This document shows positions 23,129 through 35,640 of a stretch of DNA of 64,000 nt, piece after piece. This stretch comes from Cornus controversa (taxonomy: Eukaryota > Streptophyta > Magnoliopsida > Cornales > Cornaceae), in assembly GCA_026545225.1 (NCBI GenBank), contig CM048845.1, positions 60,950,033-61,014,032 on the forward strand, read 5' to 3'. Under the pieces are notes generated by a model. The model did not search any database and was not told where the DNA came from. It was given only the letters and a program-made list of their open reading frames with translations. A program made the translations under genes and the position numbers. Every line of letters begins with the position of its first letter. The stretch's first letter is position 1.

Positions 23129-24155
23129 GTATTCTCTTTCTATTCTTTACTGGGTATTTCTTCCTTTCTTTTTTCCCTTTTAGTTTTGTAATATTCTTTC
23201 ATAGAAATTGAAATTTCTGCATTTCTTAATATCAAGATAAAAAAGAAAAGCTTTTATGTTTTTGTTTGGGAATGGCTACACAGCAAATTGAACGGGGGTT
23301 GTGTTAATGAGCTTTAATAATTCATTATAATTTGCACGATTCGAAATGTTGCTAAGCTGATTAGAGATTTATTTGAATTAATACACGGGCATCAATTGGG
23401 GTATTTTGGATGTTCCATAGATATTTGATGGCTCCATTGTTTTTTTGCAATCATTTGGATGTACATATAGATATAATGATATAGGAGGTTTTATGGGAGT
23501 TATCATTGCAGTTGATGGTATATTATCATTTTCCAGGACTTTCAGAAAATGACCCATTTCACTCTCCTTTGGGATAACTGCTACCTTCTTTCTATAAACA
23601 TTATTCAAGACATCAAACATGTAGAGAAATTAATTAACATGAAATGTATGTGGGGTGGTCAAAATAAATTAATAAATCAATAAATCTTTCCGCTAGAAGC
23701 ATTTCAAAATTTCAAGTTGTTGCAATTTGAAATTTTAAGTTCAGTTCTTGTCCAGCTTTAAGCCTCATAAAACTTGACTCATTCTTTAGTCATGGACATT
23801 GCTAAGTGGTGTAAGTTTGGAAATCCGTAAGGGCAGAGGTGTAAATCATATTGGTCAATGTGACTTCATATAATTATGGATTTCAGTAATAGCAAAAAAG
23901 AAAACAAAAAAATAAAATAAAATAAAAAGAATAAGAAGAATTAAATTCATTAAGGATAAATGAAGAATTACATTCATTAAGAATTAATTACTCTGTCAAA
24001 GCAAGGTATATGTGAATAACTTGCATTGTAATAATCTCATATAGAAAGTTCAACTTGGTTTTATGTTCTTCCCATATTTATTTAAATACCAAGTTCTGAA
24101 TAATGATCCAATTCTTCTATAATTATGTAACAAGGAGAGTGATGGGTTTCTTAGT

Positions 24156-25056
24156 ACAGAAAAAATGGACATAAATCCTTCCAGTATGCATATGCATTAA
24201 GCATATCAAATACTGTTAAAAGTGTGCAACAAGAAAAAGCAATAATCATGTATTAATTCTATTAAACATATATTATATTATGATGAAAGTCATGAATCAA
24301 GCATGGGAAACACTTAATGTCAGTAGTTACATAAGGTCATGAATTCTGTTAAACATACTTAAGATTAAACACATGGGATCCATTGAATATGACCAAAATT
24401 TGATATAGAGTATGTAGATTGATGATCATATAAAAAACAAAGAAAATGATATTAATGAAATGGTTAAAAAATAAGAGGCGTGCTTTTTTTGAGCCTGGAG
24501 GCTTGCTAAAAGTGTGGTTCTTGATTGAAGGGGCCTTGCTTGTAGTAGGTTGAGGCGCTCTAGCTGATTGTTGATGAGCCTGGGCTTTTTTGGAGTCTAG
24601 ACTGGCCTTTAACAACTATGAGGAGCAGTAGCAGGATGAGATATTATATAGACAGGGTTAGTGGTTCGGCAACAGTAGTTGTGGGGTTGCTGGTGATAGT
24701 GGTGGCTACTGTTTTTGTTTTGTAATAATGCTAGTAATTAGGTAATAGTTGACAGCCAAAGAGGTTGAGGTTGTTCGTTTGTGATGTTGGTGGTAGGGAT
24801 AATTGTCAAGCAAAGAGGTTGAGGTTGTCTAGGGGTGAAGCGGTGGTTGGAGGTGTTAATAATGGCAAATGCAAGTCCGGGTCTTTTTAGTTGTTGAGGA
24901 TGTCGTTGTGGTGATGTTTGTAGTTAGAGGTGGTAGCGAGCATTTTCTATAAAAGCAAGAGTAGAATAAAACTAGCACTTTGTTATGATTTTATTCCTTT
25001 TTTTATTTTTTATTTTTCGCAACAACAACAACAAATAGAAGGGAACTAAAAGAAAA
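24156..25056. mobile_element. ~0.9-kb insertion in the duplicated GLYR2 intron 1
   Basis: The sequence is absent from the complete GLYR2 intron. It is bounded by CTTAGT at 24150-24155 and at 25057-25062, a possible 6-bp target-site duplication. The equivalent site in the other copy (near 54460) has slightly different sequence, so this is not a clean empty site. Inside is a GT-rich stretch with a repeated ggttgaggttgt word (about 24770 and 24820). No coding capacity or terminal repeats were recognised. Confidence 0.45.
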
Positions 25057-25574
25057 CTTAGTGCATCAGAAAAAGGAAGTGTCACTATGATCTAGCATAC
25101 CTCTTGGGTTTCAATTTATAATGTAATATGAGGGCTTTTACATTTATTTGATCAACTCATTTGGTGAATGTAAAGTGTTTTCTTGACTCAAATGATATTC
25201 CTTCCAACAGAGTTTTAGTTTATCATGTAAAACTAATCTTGAAAGTTCAAACAAGTATCATGTAATATTGACAAATGCGAAGGCATCACACATGCAAATT
25301 TATGTAACAAAATAAAAGAAACAACAATATATTATATGTCCCTCACACAAACACATCACTAAACAAATAGGAGGCTGATGACAAAATCAACAAAGCCACA
25401 CTGGGCTATAAGCTGCTAAACCAAAATAAAAAAAGAAAAGCGCTCAAAACCTCTGATTACAGAACTATTCAAGAAATATTCACTGAAAAGAAAGTATCGC
25501 AATTCCACAAATAGCACAAAATCTCAGAATCTCCTATGCCAGCTCGCTCCCTAGGCTCTCTAACACAGACTGAA

Positions 25575-25775
25575 AGCGCCCTTTCGTGTCTTCAAGATCT
25601 CAAATTTGACATCACTCTTACTCCCTTGGCTCTCTAGCACATACTGAAACCACCCTTTCGTGTCTTCGTGATCTTGAATTAGAGCATCAACATTCTCACT
25701 CCCTAGCATATACTGAACTGAATGTATATGCACCCTTTCGTGTCTTCAAGATCTCGAATTTGAGCATCAATCTCA
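25575..25775. repeat. ~90-bp tandem repeat, about 3 units
   Basis: Three imperfect units share cgtgtcttcaagatctc and ctctctaacacagactgaa/catatactgaa-type words. The array abuts, on the minus strand, the downstream end of the exon-like fragment. Confidence 0.65.
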
Positions 25776-25789
25776 TTAATCTTCTCTTG

Positions 25790-25910
25790 AGTTTGCCACA
25801 ACTTTTTCCGCTTCACTGGTTAGTTCCATTACTTGTTCTGCAGCCTTCCCAGCGTCGACTACACTCGTCCTTTGGGTAAATTCTTCTGCTGCTGCCACTT
25901 CCATGTATGC
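25790..25910 (-). pseudogene. exon-like gene fragment, unrecognised
   Basis: On the minus strand a pyrimidine-rich stretch and CAG acceptor (near 25911) precede an open stretch reading AYMEVAAAEEFTQRTSVVDA, then GKAAEQVMELTSEAEK. After that the other frame continues as LWQTQEKINEIDAQIRDLED, suggesting a one-base frameshift. The glutamate/lysine-rich heptad-like pattern suggests a coiled coil. I do not recognise the family. It may be the remnant last exon of a gene that once lay downstream of the CNL. Confidence 0.3.
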
Positions 25911-26312
25911 CTGAATAAGCACAAAACCAGACTCAAAAAAAGAGAGAGAGCAAATAGAATAAAATACTAAAACAAGTGCATTTCATTTGTTTCACAATTA
26001 TATGACTCTCAAGAGTAACAGTCCCCTTTATCTTTTTTAAAAAAGCTATAGAAGTAATTTGCATAAAATAAAAAAATAAAAAAAGTGTAGTAGTACATAA
26101 GCAACACCCCTGGAATAAATAAGGTTCCAGCATCCAATATTCCAATCTACTTATCAAACCTCTCGTATTCATGGGATCTGCTGTTCTCCAAGAGATTTTA
26201 ATTTTTCGGTGACACATTGAATCCATCTATACAAAATTACTCTTTAATTCCATTATCCAAAGCCAAGAGTATCATTTCCATAATAATCCTAGGCCTTCCC
26301 CCTAACAGAAGT

Positions 26313-26344
26313 AAAGAATATATATATATATATATATATATATA
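26313..26344. repeat. (AT)n microsatellite
   Basis: A run of about 15 AT units lies just left of the solo LTR. Confidence 0.9.
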
Positions 26345-26365
26345 CAGTCATCCATTGACAAAATG

Positions 26366-27880
26366 TGTCACGCCCCCAAATTTAAATACCTGAAACTCTA
26401 GTCCGGCACTTGAATTCGGTGCGCGACTTGAAAAACATAACATCCATCATACCATACATCAATCCAAAAACTTTACATATTACAATCAAAATGTGATAGT
26501 CTAGATCATCTATTACAAAAATTCCATCTGGAGACCTCATCCCTCATCCTGAGAGTCAACTATGTACAACAAAAGATAAATACATGCTAAGAAAATTACA
26601 TGTAAATGGTCTCCATCGTCCTGTACCGCGCTTCCATTCACTCGGTACCTGAAAAATAAAATGGGGTGAGCTCAACAAGCTCAGCAAGAATTGCAAAACA
26701 CTATCATTGCTCAACAAATTGACCTTGCCTTAAATTCCTATATATAAGAACTCGTACAACAATCTTTGTTGATTTCATTCACAAATTTTCTTTCTTATGA
26801 TAATTAAACGCTAGTTAATTATCATATCCGCAATTTCCTTCACACCCAGATTTTCTTTATGATAATTAAACTCTAATTAATTATCATATTCACAATTTCT
26901 TTCACACACAGGAACTGTATTATCAACAATTCCTTATTAAGCTAATCATCTAGATTAACTTAACATAACCTCACAGTGAGCCCCGGGCTCCCCTCTAATA
27001 GATGGCATGCTTAGCCAACAAGTGGTGCGTATCGCATAGTCCCGGACTAAGGAAGCTCGCACCTGTGGCTGGGCTTGTACGTCTACTCACCCAGATGGTC
27101 CCGGACCACGTCCACACAATAAGGGCACGCTCCGCCCAATGGCCATAACAAAAGGGTTGTACACACCCTATAGGTAGGTCCCTGACCATACTTCACAAAT
27201 TCTTTAAGAATTTTATCTCATTTTCAAGATTTCAAGCTTTTAGGATTTACTAAATGCTTTTGACATTTAATAAATCAAATCACTCTCTTAATGTGATCTC
27301 TAATCACATTATTTAATCACTTTAAGATTTCACCACCTAAGTCTTTTCCAAACTTAATTATTTTAGCATAATTAATTTCATTATGCCAAAATGTACCACC
27401 ATAGGATTTTTCGCAATTTTTAGAGCTTAAAGGATGTTTTTCCCCAATTCACTCTAAATAAAAGAAAACAAGCGTTCTTTACTAACATAAAATCTTTTAT
27501 AATTTATTAAATGCTATTCACATTTAATAAATTAAATGAGCGAATTATGTGCGTTTACAAAGCTTAAATCGTCACAACCGAAACTTTAATTCCTAGAACC
27601 AACTATTCTAGCATATTTAGTTCTATTATGCTTAAACATAGAAATTTCAGAAATTAACATAATCTATGGCTCACAAACGTTCATGCCCAATTTAAAACTT
27701 AGCAACCTTATAAAAATCAAAACATAAATTTGAGAACATAATTTTATAAGCCCATTCCTTTTAATTCATAAGCCCAAAACAAGGCTCAATTGGTTTCAAC
27801 CCAATTAATTCTTGCACATGGGTAGCCCAACTGCATATCAACCACTTCAGAACAACAGCCCACACACCATATATATATAG

Positions 27881-27917
<37 letters not shown>

Positions 27918-29381
27918 CCAACTGATATAATCAAAGACCCACCATTTTCGGCACCCAGCAGGATCTCCTCAAGAACCCATCTTCAAAAATCTAATGCCAT
28001 GCATATTAATCCATCCCAAGCCCATCTTAAATACTCAATCTACCACCTTCAACAAACCACCACCAAAGCCATTGAAGACCCAAATCCATACCAAACACAT
28101 CCATCCTCCATCACCATAGGCTACCACTAGGCAGCCGAAGACCCAGCAAAGCCACTACCTTCGGCCCCAACTGGAACCACCATTGCAGCTACCATCAAGC
28201 TCCTCCGCCTATCATGGCTGCCGACCTTACAAGCCAAACCCCCAGGCATCACCACTGCCGAAGCTCACCACCATGGCAGCCATCTCTAGCCACCTCAAAC
28301 TAGACCCAAATCAGCCGAGCACCATGGATTTTTCACCTTCAAGCCACCACCTACAACAGCCATTGCCATGCTTCAACCGAAACCACTACCAACCAACATC
28401 TATGTTCGGAACCATGTGAACCCACCACTCCGGCCATTTAATCCATCACAAGAACCACCATGAGACAACCTTGCTGCCATACACCACCATACCCATGGTC
28501 AGCCGCCACCCTCACAACCGAGCCATTCACCTACTACCATGGCCAAGAACCAGACCCAATACCAACTGAAACTAAGAAAATCCCATATATATATATATAT
28601 ATATATACATATCTATACACATATCAAACCTTATAAACATATTGATACAACTAGAAGAGAAACTCACAACAATTATTGATGAAACGAAAACTACCACTTA
28701 AATCATACATGCAGTTGGTTTAACTATATATATCTATATCTATATATATATATAGAAATGAAGACAAGGTTCAACTTGCCTGTAGCTGCTGATTCAATCT
28801 TCTTCTCCTCTTTTTCTCTTTCTTCTTTTCTTTCTTTTTTTCTTCTTCTTCCTTCTCTCTCTAACCAAGCACAAGTATCTCTCTCTCTAGTTGTGCCTTC
28901 TTCTCTTTCTCACTCTTCTGCCGAAACCTTTCCTCCCTTTTGACAATGCCTAAAACTCTAATATTTTGAAAGGTAATAAAGCTTCTCTGAAAAGCTTGAG
29001 GTAACCTATAGCTTAGTTTCTAATGTTGACCAAATGGCACTTGTCACCCATGCACACCAGATTGAGCCATATGTTGCCTTTTTCCTGTTTCCTTGCTTCT
29101 GTGGAAATTTCACTCCTATCTATACTTTACTACATCAGTTGATATAATATCAATACCACACTGCCCGAGTAAACTATGTGCCACCCATGCTCCAAAAAGG
29201 TCTGCCACCACTGTCACAAGACAATACATACAGCCTATATATATACACACACACATATATATGCATATATATATATACATATCCATAACTACACTTCTAT
29301 CCCCACAAGATCTTAGAATTACCTTTGAGTCCTAGAAGAATAAAGGTAAAAGAAAAAAAATTTTATTTCAAGGATGTTACA
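26366..29381 (-). mobile_element. gypsy-type solo LTR, about 3.0 kb
   Basis: On + it begins TGTCACGCCC and ends GGATGTTACA, so on the minus strand it runs TGTAACATCC...GGGCGTGACA, typical gypsy LTR ends. Flanks aaatg (26361-26365) and agatg (29382-29386) match at 4 of 5, consistent with an aged target-site duplication. Interior landmarks include a GC-rich block at about 26970-27180, several (AT)n runs (27880-27915, 28585-28610) and a CT-rich region near 28795-28880. No pol remnant is attached, so it is a solo LTR. It landed in the junction of the segmental duplication. Confidence 0.75.
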
Positions 29382-29692
29382 AGATGGGTCTATCTTGGAC
29401 TTTCACGATGATTACAGTTCTTTTCACATTTGCAATGGAGTGACCCAATTAAATCAAATCTTAAAAGGGAAGATACTGAAAAGGGGTAGGAGAAAATGCA
29501 TTTTGGTTAAGTAAAAATTTTGGTTTATATATATATATATTTGAATTGATGCAGGTATATTGAGAGAGCAGGAAATTGGGTGCATGATGTGGTGATGAAC
29601 TATTAAAATGAGAGGGAAAGAGAGAGACTGTAGTAGATGAACTTACCTGATTGAAGAAAATAGAATAGTATAACAGGCCTTCATTCGAAACT

Positions 29693-32600
29693 TTAATATA
29701 GTATTCTGACGCAGGGGATGTGGGCAATCTTGGGCCAGTAGTCACCTTTATTTTCCTCCAAGCACCGTTTTTCAACAAGTGGACATCTCTCGATATAAAG
29801 ACTTTGAAGCGTGGCAGGCAGGCCTTCCTTTGGTAAGGATTCAAGCTTAGGGCACTTCCCGATCCATAGATGTTGAAGAGAGGTGAGATTGTGGAAGCCG
29901 TCTTTGGATGATATGGATTTCAGATTCGGGAGATCTTCTATGTATAATCTAGTTAGAGATGTAGGAAGAAGACAGTACTCCTCAGGAGGAGGAGGAGGAG
30001 GAGGAGGAAATGAGACCAACTCTGGATATCCACCTTCAATTGCGAATAGTTGAAGAGAGGTGAGTCTGTGCAGACCCCACTCTGACAAGGGCTTCAGTTT
30101 CCCCAATTTACCGATACGAAGTTTATTAAGGTTGGGAGGAAAATGAAAATTGGCTTGAGGAAAGGACTCAAGACATGGACAATTATCTATCCATATGTCT
30201 TCAAGTGATGCGAGGCTTTGAATCTGATCAAATGGCAACCAACTCAAATTAGCGCAGCGCCAGATCCAAAGCGATCTGAGGTTGGGGGTGGACAAGCTGA
30301 AGGACTCCAGACCTGGAGAACCACGTATATGTATTTGCTCGAGGTTTTGAATAATGTGGTTGGTCGTAACCAAGGATCTGAGATTCATGCAATCAAGGAC
30401 AGTAAGTACTCTCAGGTTGGGTAATAATAAGCCTCTTTCTCTTTCTCTTTCTGGGAAGGACAAGGACTCCACACTATCACAATTAAATATGTACAAAATA
30501 CGAAGACTTGCGAAATCATTTAGGCAGCCAAATAACTTTCCAATGTTTGGCCATTTCGTAATCCATAACTCTTCAACTGATGACATCATAATATTAATGT
30601 TATTAAATTCTCGTAATGCCATCCTCATCGCCTCCGAAACCAACTCTAAATTCTCGCAACTCGAAATATGTATAACCTTAAGAGTGGCGGGTAACATATT
30701 TTTGGTGGGCCAGGACCTCAATGATCGACACTCATGGATAGTCAAGTTTTCTAGACAAGAGATGGCTTCAGGTAGGGATTCCAACGCATTACAATTATTT
30801 ATCATAAGTCTTCTAAGCATGTGCGGCACACCTGTCTTCGTCTTCGGAAAGCACACAAGTTTTGAACACCCATCAATCTCCAAAGATGTGAGACACATGA
30901 CCTCATTTGGCAACTTCTCGAGATTTACACAATCTCTTATTTCCAATTTTTGAAGAAGATTCATGCAAGCCACTCCATTTTGCCACAAACTCACCAGTTG
31001 GTTACACTTCTTAATTACAAGACTTTCAACTGCTACCAAGGACTGCACCAATGTTTCCTCTAGCTGAGATAGCCCTGTAATATTCTCAACTTCCAAGCTG
31101 GTTATAAGTGAGGTCACATCAATAATACTTTTTAGCACCACCTCCTGACACTCTTGCACTTGCAATTTGTGAAGAGAGGGAAGCCTAAACAGTGAAACCT
31201 TAATCAACTTGGGACAACAACGTATAGTGAGCTCACGTAAGCAAGGGAATTGTCTTCCAACTTCTTCAACACCACTAGAAATAAATGAAGTCCATTTTTC
31301 CCATGCCGGCATATTCTCAAATATCAGAGTCTCTAGTGACGGAAAAGCAACTCTCGAAGAACAACCATCTCCATAGAACTCATCCCTCAAATTTTGTACT
31401 TCATGCATGCCTCTAATACATAGCTCTTTGAGCTTGGGTAGTTGCCCGAGTGGTGGTAAAGATCTGCATTTTCTACAGCCTACAAGACTCAAGTTCACCA
31501 TTTCAAAAAATGATGGATCGCCTATCCAACTTGAAAATTTTGTGCCACCGTAGAACTCAACTTTCAACCTTTCCAAGTTTGTGTGAGGTTGTAGCTTGTC
31601 AAGCACATCCAATTCAAGGTCTTCATTTCAAAAATCGTTGAACTCACTACACCATGTCAACTCTACTTCATTAAGGAACTCCTTAGCCCTTAAATTTGCC
31701 TCATTTGCATCTCGAACATCTGTTATGTTTTGCAACTCTTGAATAGAAATACTCCCCTGTAAAAGGCTCAAATTCTCCAACTCTTTTAGTCTAGCCCCAT
31801 TCGTTTTGCCCACAACAAATTTTGGCAGTGTTTGCAAATTCATCAGCCTACCAATCCCTGAGGACATCTCTCGTAATTGCACAGTATCAGTAATATCAAG
31901 ATGGCGTAGGTTAATTAAATTCTCAATGTTTGAGGGCAGCGTACAAAGAGATTTGCAATTGCGCAATAATAGTGTTTGTAAATTGTAGAAAGTAGTAACT
32001 GATTCAGGTAATTGACTGATTGAAGTACTTGATAAATTAAGATACCTTAGATGCTTCAAATCGCCAATCGAGTCCGGTAGTTTAGTTATGGAATAACCAA
32101 AGAAAGATAGCACCCTTAAGCACGGTAAATTTGACAATAAATCAAACAAAACCTTGTTTGCTAAGTAAAAAACTTGCTCATGGTATGTCTGAACTTGTAA
32201 TGGTAATAGAGTTTGCAAATGTTGAACTTTACAAATAGGCCTGAACTTTTTAATGACTTCAAATTCTTGACGAATAAATGACAAGTGCCGAGCTCGTTTA
32301 GGAATTTCAAATTTCTCATTACCCTCCAACTTATCCAGCCTAAAGCATACTTCTCCAGCAACATGTTGAGCAAGATCATTTAGAAGGTCATGCATCACAA
32401 ACCGTGATTTCCTGCCAGCTGATTGTTGAAAAAATGACCTTGATAATAGATTATCAAAACATGTATAGCCAAAATCTTCCATCCAAACATTTTCTTCTGG
32501 TAGCTACAAAAGACCTACCCCCATCCACAACAGAATTAGCTCATCTCTATCAAATTCATAATCTTTTGGAAACGTTGCACAGTATACAAAGCATTGCTTC

Positions 32601-34030
32601 AAATGAGATGGGAGATGATGATAGCTCAATTTAAGAGCCGGAAGAATACCACTTTCTTTGGGTAAATTCCATATCTTGCTATTCAATATTTTAACCCACC
32701 CACTTGGGCGCCGTTCAGTGCGCAAGAGGCCCGCAAGTGTTTTTACTGCCAAAGGCAAGCCTTTACATTTATTCACTATATCTTTACCAATTCCTTCAAG
32801 TTTTGGATCATCAAAGTTCTCTCTCTCTAGTGCGTGACGAATAAATAAAGATAAGCATTCATCTTCGGACAACACTTCTAGATTGTAAGTCGAAGACTGC
32901 AGAGTCATAGTTGATGCAATGGTATTATCACGAGTGGTGACAATAATTTTGCTCCCAGATGCCCCAACCATAAAAGGACGTTTTAGGATGTCCCAGTCTT
33001 CATATTTCTAGTTCCAAACATCATCCAACAGAAGAAGAAATTTCTTCCCTGACAAGTTCTTTTCTAATTCCTGTTGAAGCATATTCAGAGACATGTTGGA
33101 GTCGTGAGTTGTTCTAGTGAATTCGTCAAGAATTGCCTTGGTCACTCTATGAACATATGCATGAAAATCATCAGACACACAAACCCATGCCTTGAGATCA
33201 AAATGATCCTTTAGACGTTGGTGATTATAGAGGAGCTGAGCTAGAGTTGTCTTACCAATACCTCCCATGCCCACAATGGGAATGACGGAGAACTTGTGAA
33301 CACTAACTTCATCCCTCAACAACTCCTTAACTATAGCCTCTTGATCTTGTACTCTGCCATAAACTTCCGACTTGTAGACCACAGAAGTCGTTTCCCTTCC
33401 TTCTCTAATTGTCTTGGACTTGGACCCAATCCCTTCAGCACTCTCTTTCAACTTGAGGCTATTCTTTCGATTTTCAATATCTTTTAATCTGGCATTGATT
33501 TCCTCTACCTTGGATATCATATTGTGATCAAGCTTAAAAGCATGTGCACTAGGAGGAGGATGATCAAGCTTAACAGCATGCGCACTAGGAGGAGGAGGAG
33601 GAGTAAAGCATGCGAAACAAGTTGGGATGAGTTTCCGTACCTTACTAGTAGTACTGGTGCTAGCTTGAGATTCTGCCATGATGAGCGAGCTAGCTTGAGA
33701 TTCCGCCATAATGAGCTCACTTCGCCAAGTATCAGTAACCAACTCGTCCAGCAAATCATCCAAATCGTAGGCCACATCGGTGAGATCGTCCATCCACAAT
33801 TTGACTGGATCATTTGTCATTTGCTTGTCCTCTGCATCAGCCAGAACAGCACGAATATCTCGCAACATTATCTCCAACTTCTTCAACTCACCTTCCATTT
33901 TTTCCAAATTCTTCAACTCACCATCCCTTTCCTCTCGGCGGGCATAATACTTTGACTTCGCAAGAGAGACCAACTTGTGAAGCAGCATCTCAAACATCGG
34001 CGCCAGAATGATCCCCGCAGCAAGCTCCAT
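29693..34030 (-). pseudogene. CNL disease-resistance gene copy, three in-frame stops (CNL-2)
   Basis: This is the paralogue of CNL-1. The entire 1445-codon frame is preserved from the MELAAGIILAPMFEMLLHKL start to the C-terminus without any frameshift. Three nonsense codons interrupt it: codon 341 (33008-33010, TAG where CNL-1 has Lys AAG, right after LLLLDDVWN), codon 509 (32504-32506, TAG where CNL-1 has Gln CAG, after LLWMGVGLL) and codon 801 (31628-31630, TGA where CNL-1 has Arg CGA). All usual motifs are otherwise intact: P-loop GMGGIGKTT, kinase-2, GLPL, RNBS-D, MHD. It keeps 54 LRR codons missing from CNL-1. As written it could at most make a 340-residue CC plus partial NB protein. Loss looks recent. 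The stops should be confirmed against raw reads or related accessions. Confidence 0.93.
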
Positions 34031-34464
34031 GGATGGTTGGTGAAATCAAAGCAATAACCAAAGCAATTAAGAAAGAGATGGGTAAGTTTGTGAAAGATTG
34101 AGCAATATGTTGATCAAAATGGGTTTTGCACCTAAACAAGTTCAAACCAAGCGCAAGAACAAGAACAAGAGGGGTTGACCAGAAACTCCAAAAAGTTGTT
34201 AGACCTACTTTACAGAAAGGACAAACTCATTTTTTCTAAGGATGCCAATTGAGTCTCTATCTTGGATGCCATGATAACTTATTATATGTGCTCTGCTGTC
34301 ATGATTTTTGTTTCATATGTTCTTAGGAAATAAAATAGATTTTTGTTGCATATGCCACAGCAAATATGATGTTACGTCTGCCGATCCATAGGTATTCTAA
34401 TACTATTATAAACAAAAAAAACATTTAACAAAAATATTTTTCTTTTTGGCACTTCTTGCATAGA

Positions 34465-34498
<34 letters not shown>

Positions 34499-34500
34499 AT
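34031..34500 (-). promoter_or_regulatory. CNL-2 upstream region
   Basis: The proximal ~100 bases are nearly identical to those of CNL-1. The W-box core TTGACC is at 34175-34180, about 150 bp upstream of the ATG. Further out the words aggatgccaattgagtctct and ggtattctaatactatta align with the CNL-1 upstream region. A (GT)n(AT)n run ends the similarity at about 34468-34498. The promoter appears no more damaged than that of CNL-1. Confidence 0.55.
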
Positions 34501-35425
34501 TTTGTGGTTGCTTAATTGTCATCTTATTTGAGGCAAAGATGCCACCTTCTTGTTTTTGGGATATAATGGTTTTGTGTGTTTGTCATCTTATTTCACACAA
34601 AGATGCCCTTTGTTTTTGGGATGTAAAGTGAGTAATGATTGTGTGTGTTTGTCATTTTATTTCATACAAAATGTGCATTGTTGTTTTGGGAGTGTGACGG
34701 AAGGGTGGAGTATGAGATAATACTCTACAGTCTAATTTTTTGAATATTTTGAAAGATATTTTGATATTTTCTGACCTAGTTTTAGGAGGTGCCTATATAT
34801 TCATGTTGAATTCTCTGTAATTGTGTGCCATTTTTCTCATTATAGGAAAAACCTTACAATGCCAAGAACATAGCCGAGAATTAAGTTAAACCTTGTAAAT
34901 ATGTGTGTTTTTGTTTTTGTGTTCTATTTTTCTTTAATTTTTGCAATAGAACGTTTGTCTGAGCTTGTCATCTTATTTGATACAAAGATGTCCACTTCTT
35001 GTTTTTAGATGTAAAGGATTATATAAGACCTTCTATTGATATAATTTTTTTATTAAATAACAAAAAACCTAATCTCATACCAAAATTCTCATATCTCAGC
35101 TGCACAAAAGAGTTTATAACTTAAATTAACTGTCCAGTGCCCACTCCCACCCTTTATTTATTTATTTATTCTCTATTTCTATTCAATTTACTTTTAAAAA
35201 TAATTGGAAAAATATATATAATTTTTCAGAAGCTAGATCTACATGTTGGCATAAAAATGATTATCACATATATATCACAATATATATGATCAGAATAACT
35301 TTCGGGTATTATGAGGAATCTCCATAATACATTGGTAAGTGGTAACTTAAGGTCCTCTGCCAGGAGGACTTTGACTGCTTTTGCCACTGCAAGGATAAGT
35401 TCTTACAATTAACTGTTGAAATGTA

Positions 35426-35428
<3 letters not shown>

Positions 35429-35478
<50 letters not shown>
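35429..35478. repeat. long (AT)n microsatellite
   Basis: An uninterrupted TA/AT run of about 24 units, the longest in the window. Confidence 0.95.
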
Positions 35479-35479
<1 letters not shown>

Positions 35480-35504
35480 AGGCATATACATATAATAATA
35501 TATG

Positions 35505-35640
35505 ATATGGCACACACATGCCATGTGTTGTTAACGCAATAGACTATCTTGTACATTTAAAATTGAGCACATGACACTAATGCAAACACTGATAGAATAC
35601 ACCATGGTGTCTTGATGAGAGATAAAGCTCAAGTTTCCAG
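35505..35640. repeat. outer CNL upstream repeat, third copy
   Basis: The word ccatgtgttgttaacgca and the following agactatc, then gatagaatac and catggtgtcttgatgaga, match 10100-10180 and 7415-7470. This shows that the duplicated block upstream of CNL-2 extends at least this far. Confidence 0.65.

Larger units (their letters stand above)
22705..25225 (+). repeat. truncated duplicate of GLYR2 promoter, exon 1 and intron 1
   Basis: This aligns collinearly with 52680-54640: upstream sequence, exon 1, and almost all of intron 1 up to a few bases before the exon-2 acceptor (ccttccaacagagttttagt at about 25200, compare 54612). Similarity stops there, so exons 2-12 are missing. Relative to the complete gene this copy lacks about 190 bp near 53900-54090 and carries an extra ~0.9-kb insertion (24156-25056). 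Confidence 0.88.
25226..26365. other. unique junction DNA between the two duplication copies
   Basis: This 1.1-kb stretch has no partner elsewhere in the window. It lies exactly between the end of copy A (GLYR2 intron 1) and the start of copy B (CNL-2 3' flank), apart from the later solo LTR. It contains the exon-like fragment at 25790-25910 and a three-unit ~90-bp tandem repeat. Confidence 0.5.

Noticed and set aside
22903..23211. 102-codon plus frame as an independent gene
   Set aside because: It is GLYR2 exon 1 read through its own 5' UTR and splice donor. The same happens at 52943-53188.
29461..29844. 127-codon minus frame at the CNL-2 3' end as a separate gene
   Set aside because: It is an alternative frame overlapping the CNL-2 C-terminus and 3' flank, with a weaker counterpart at CNL-1. 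Its sequence has no domain.
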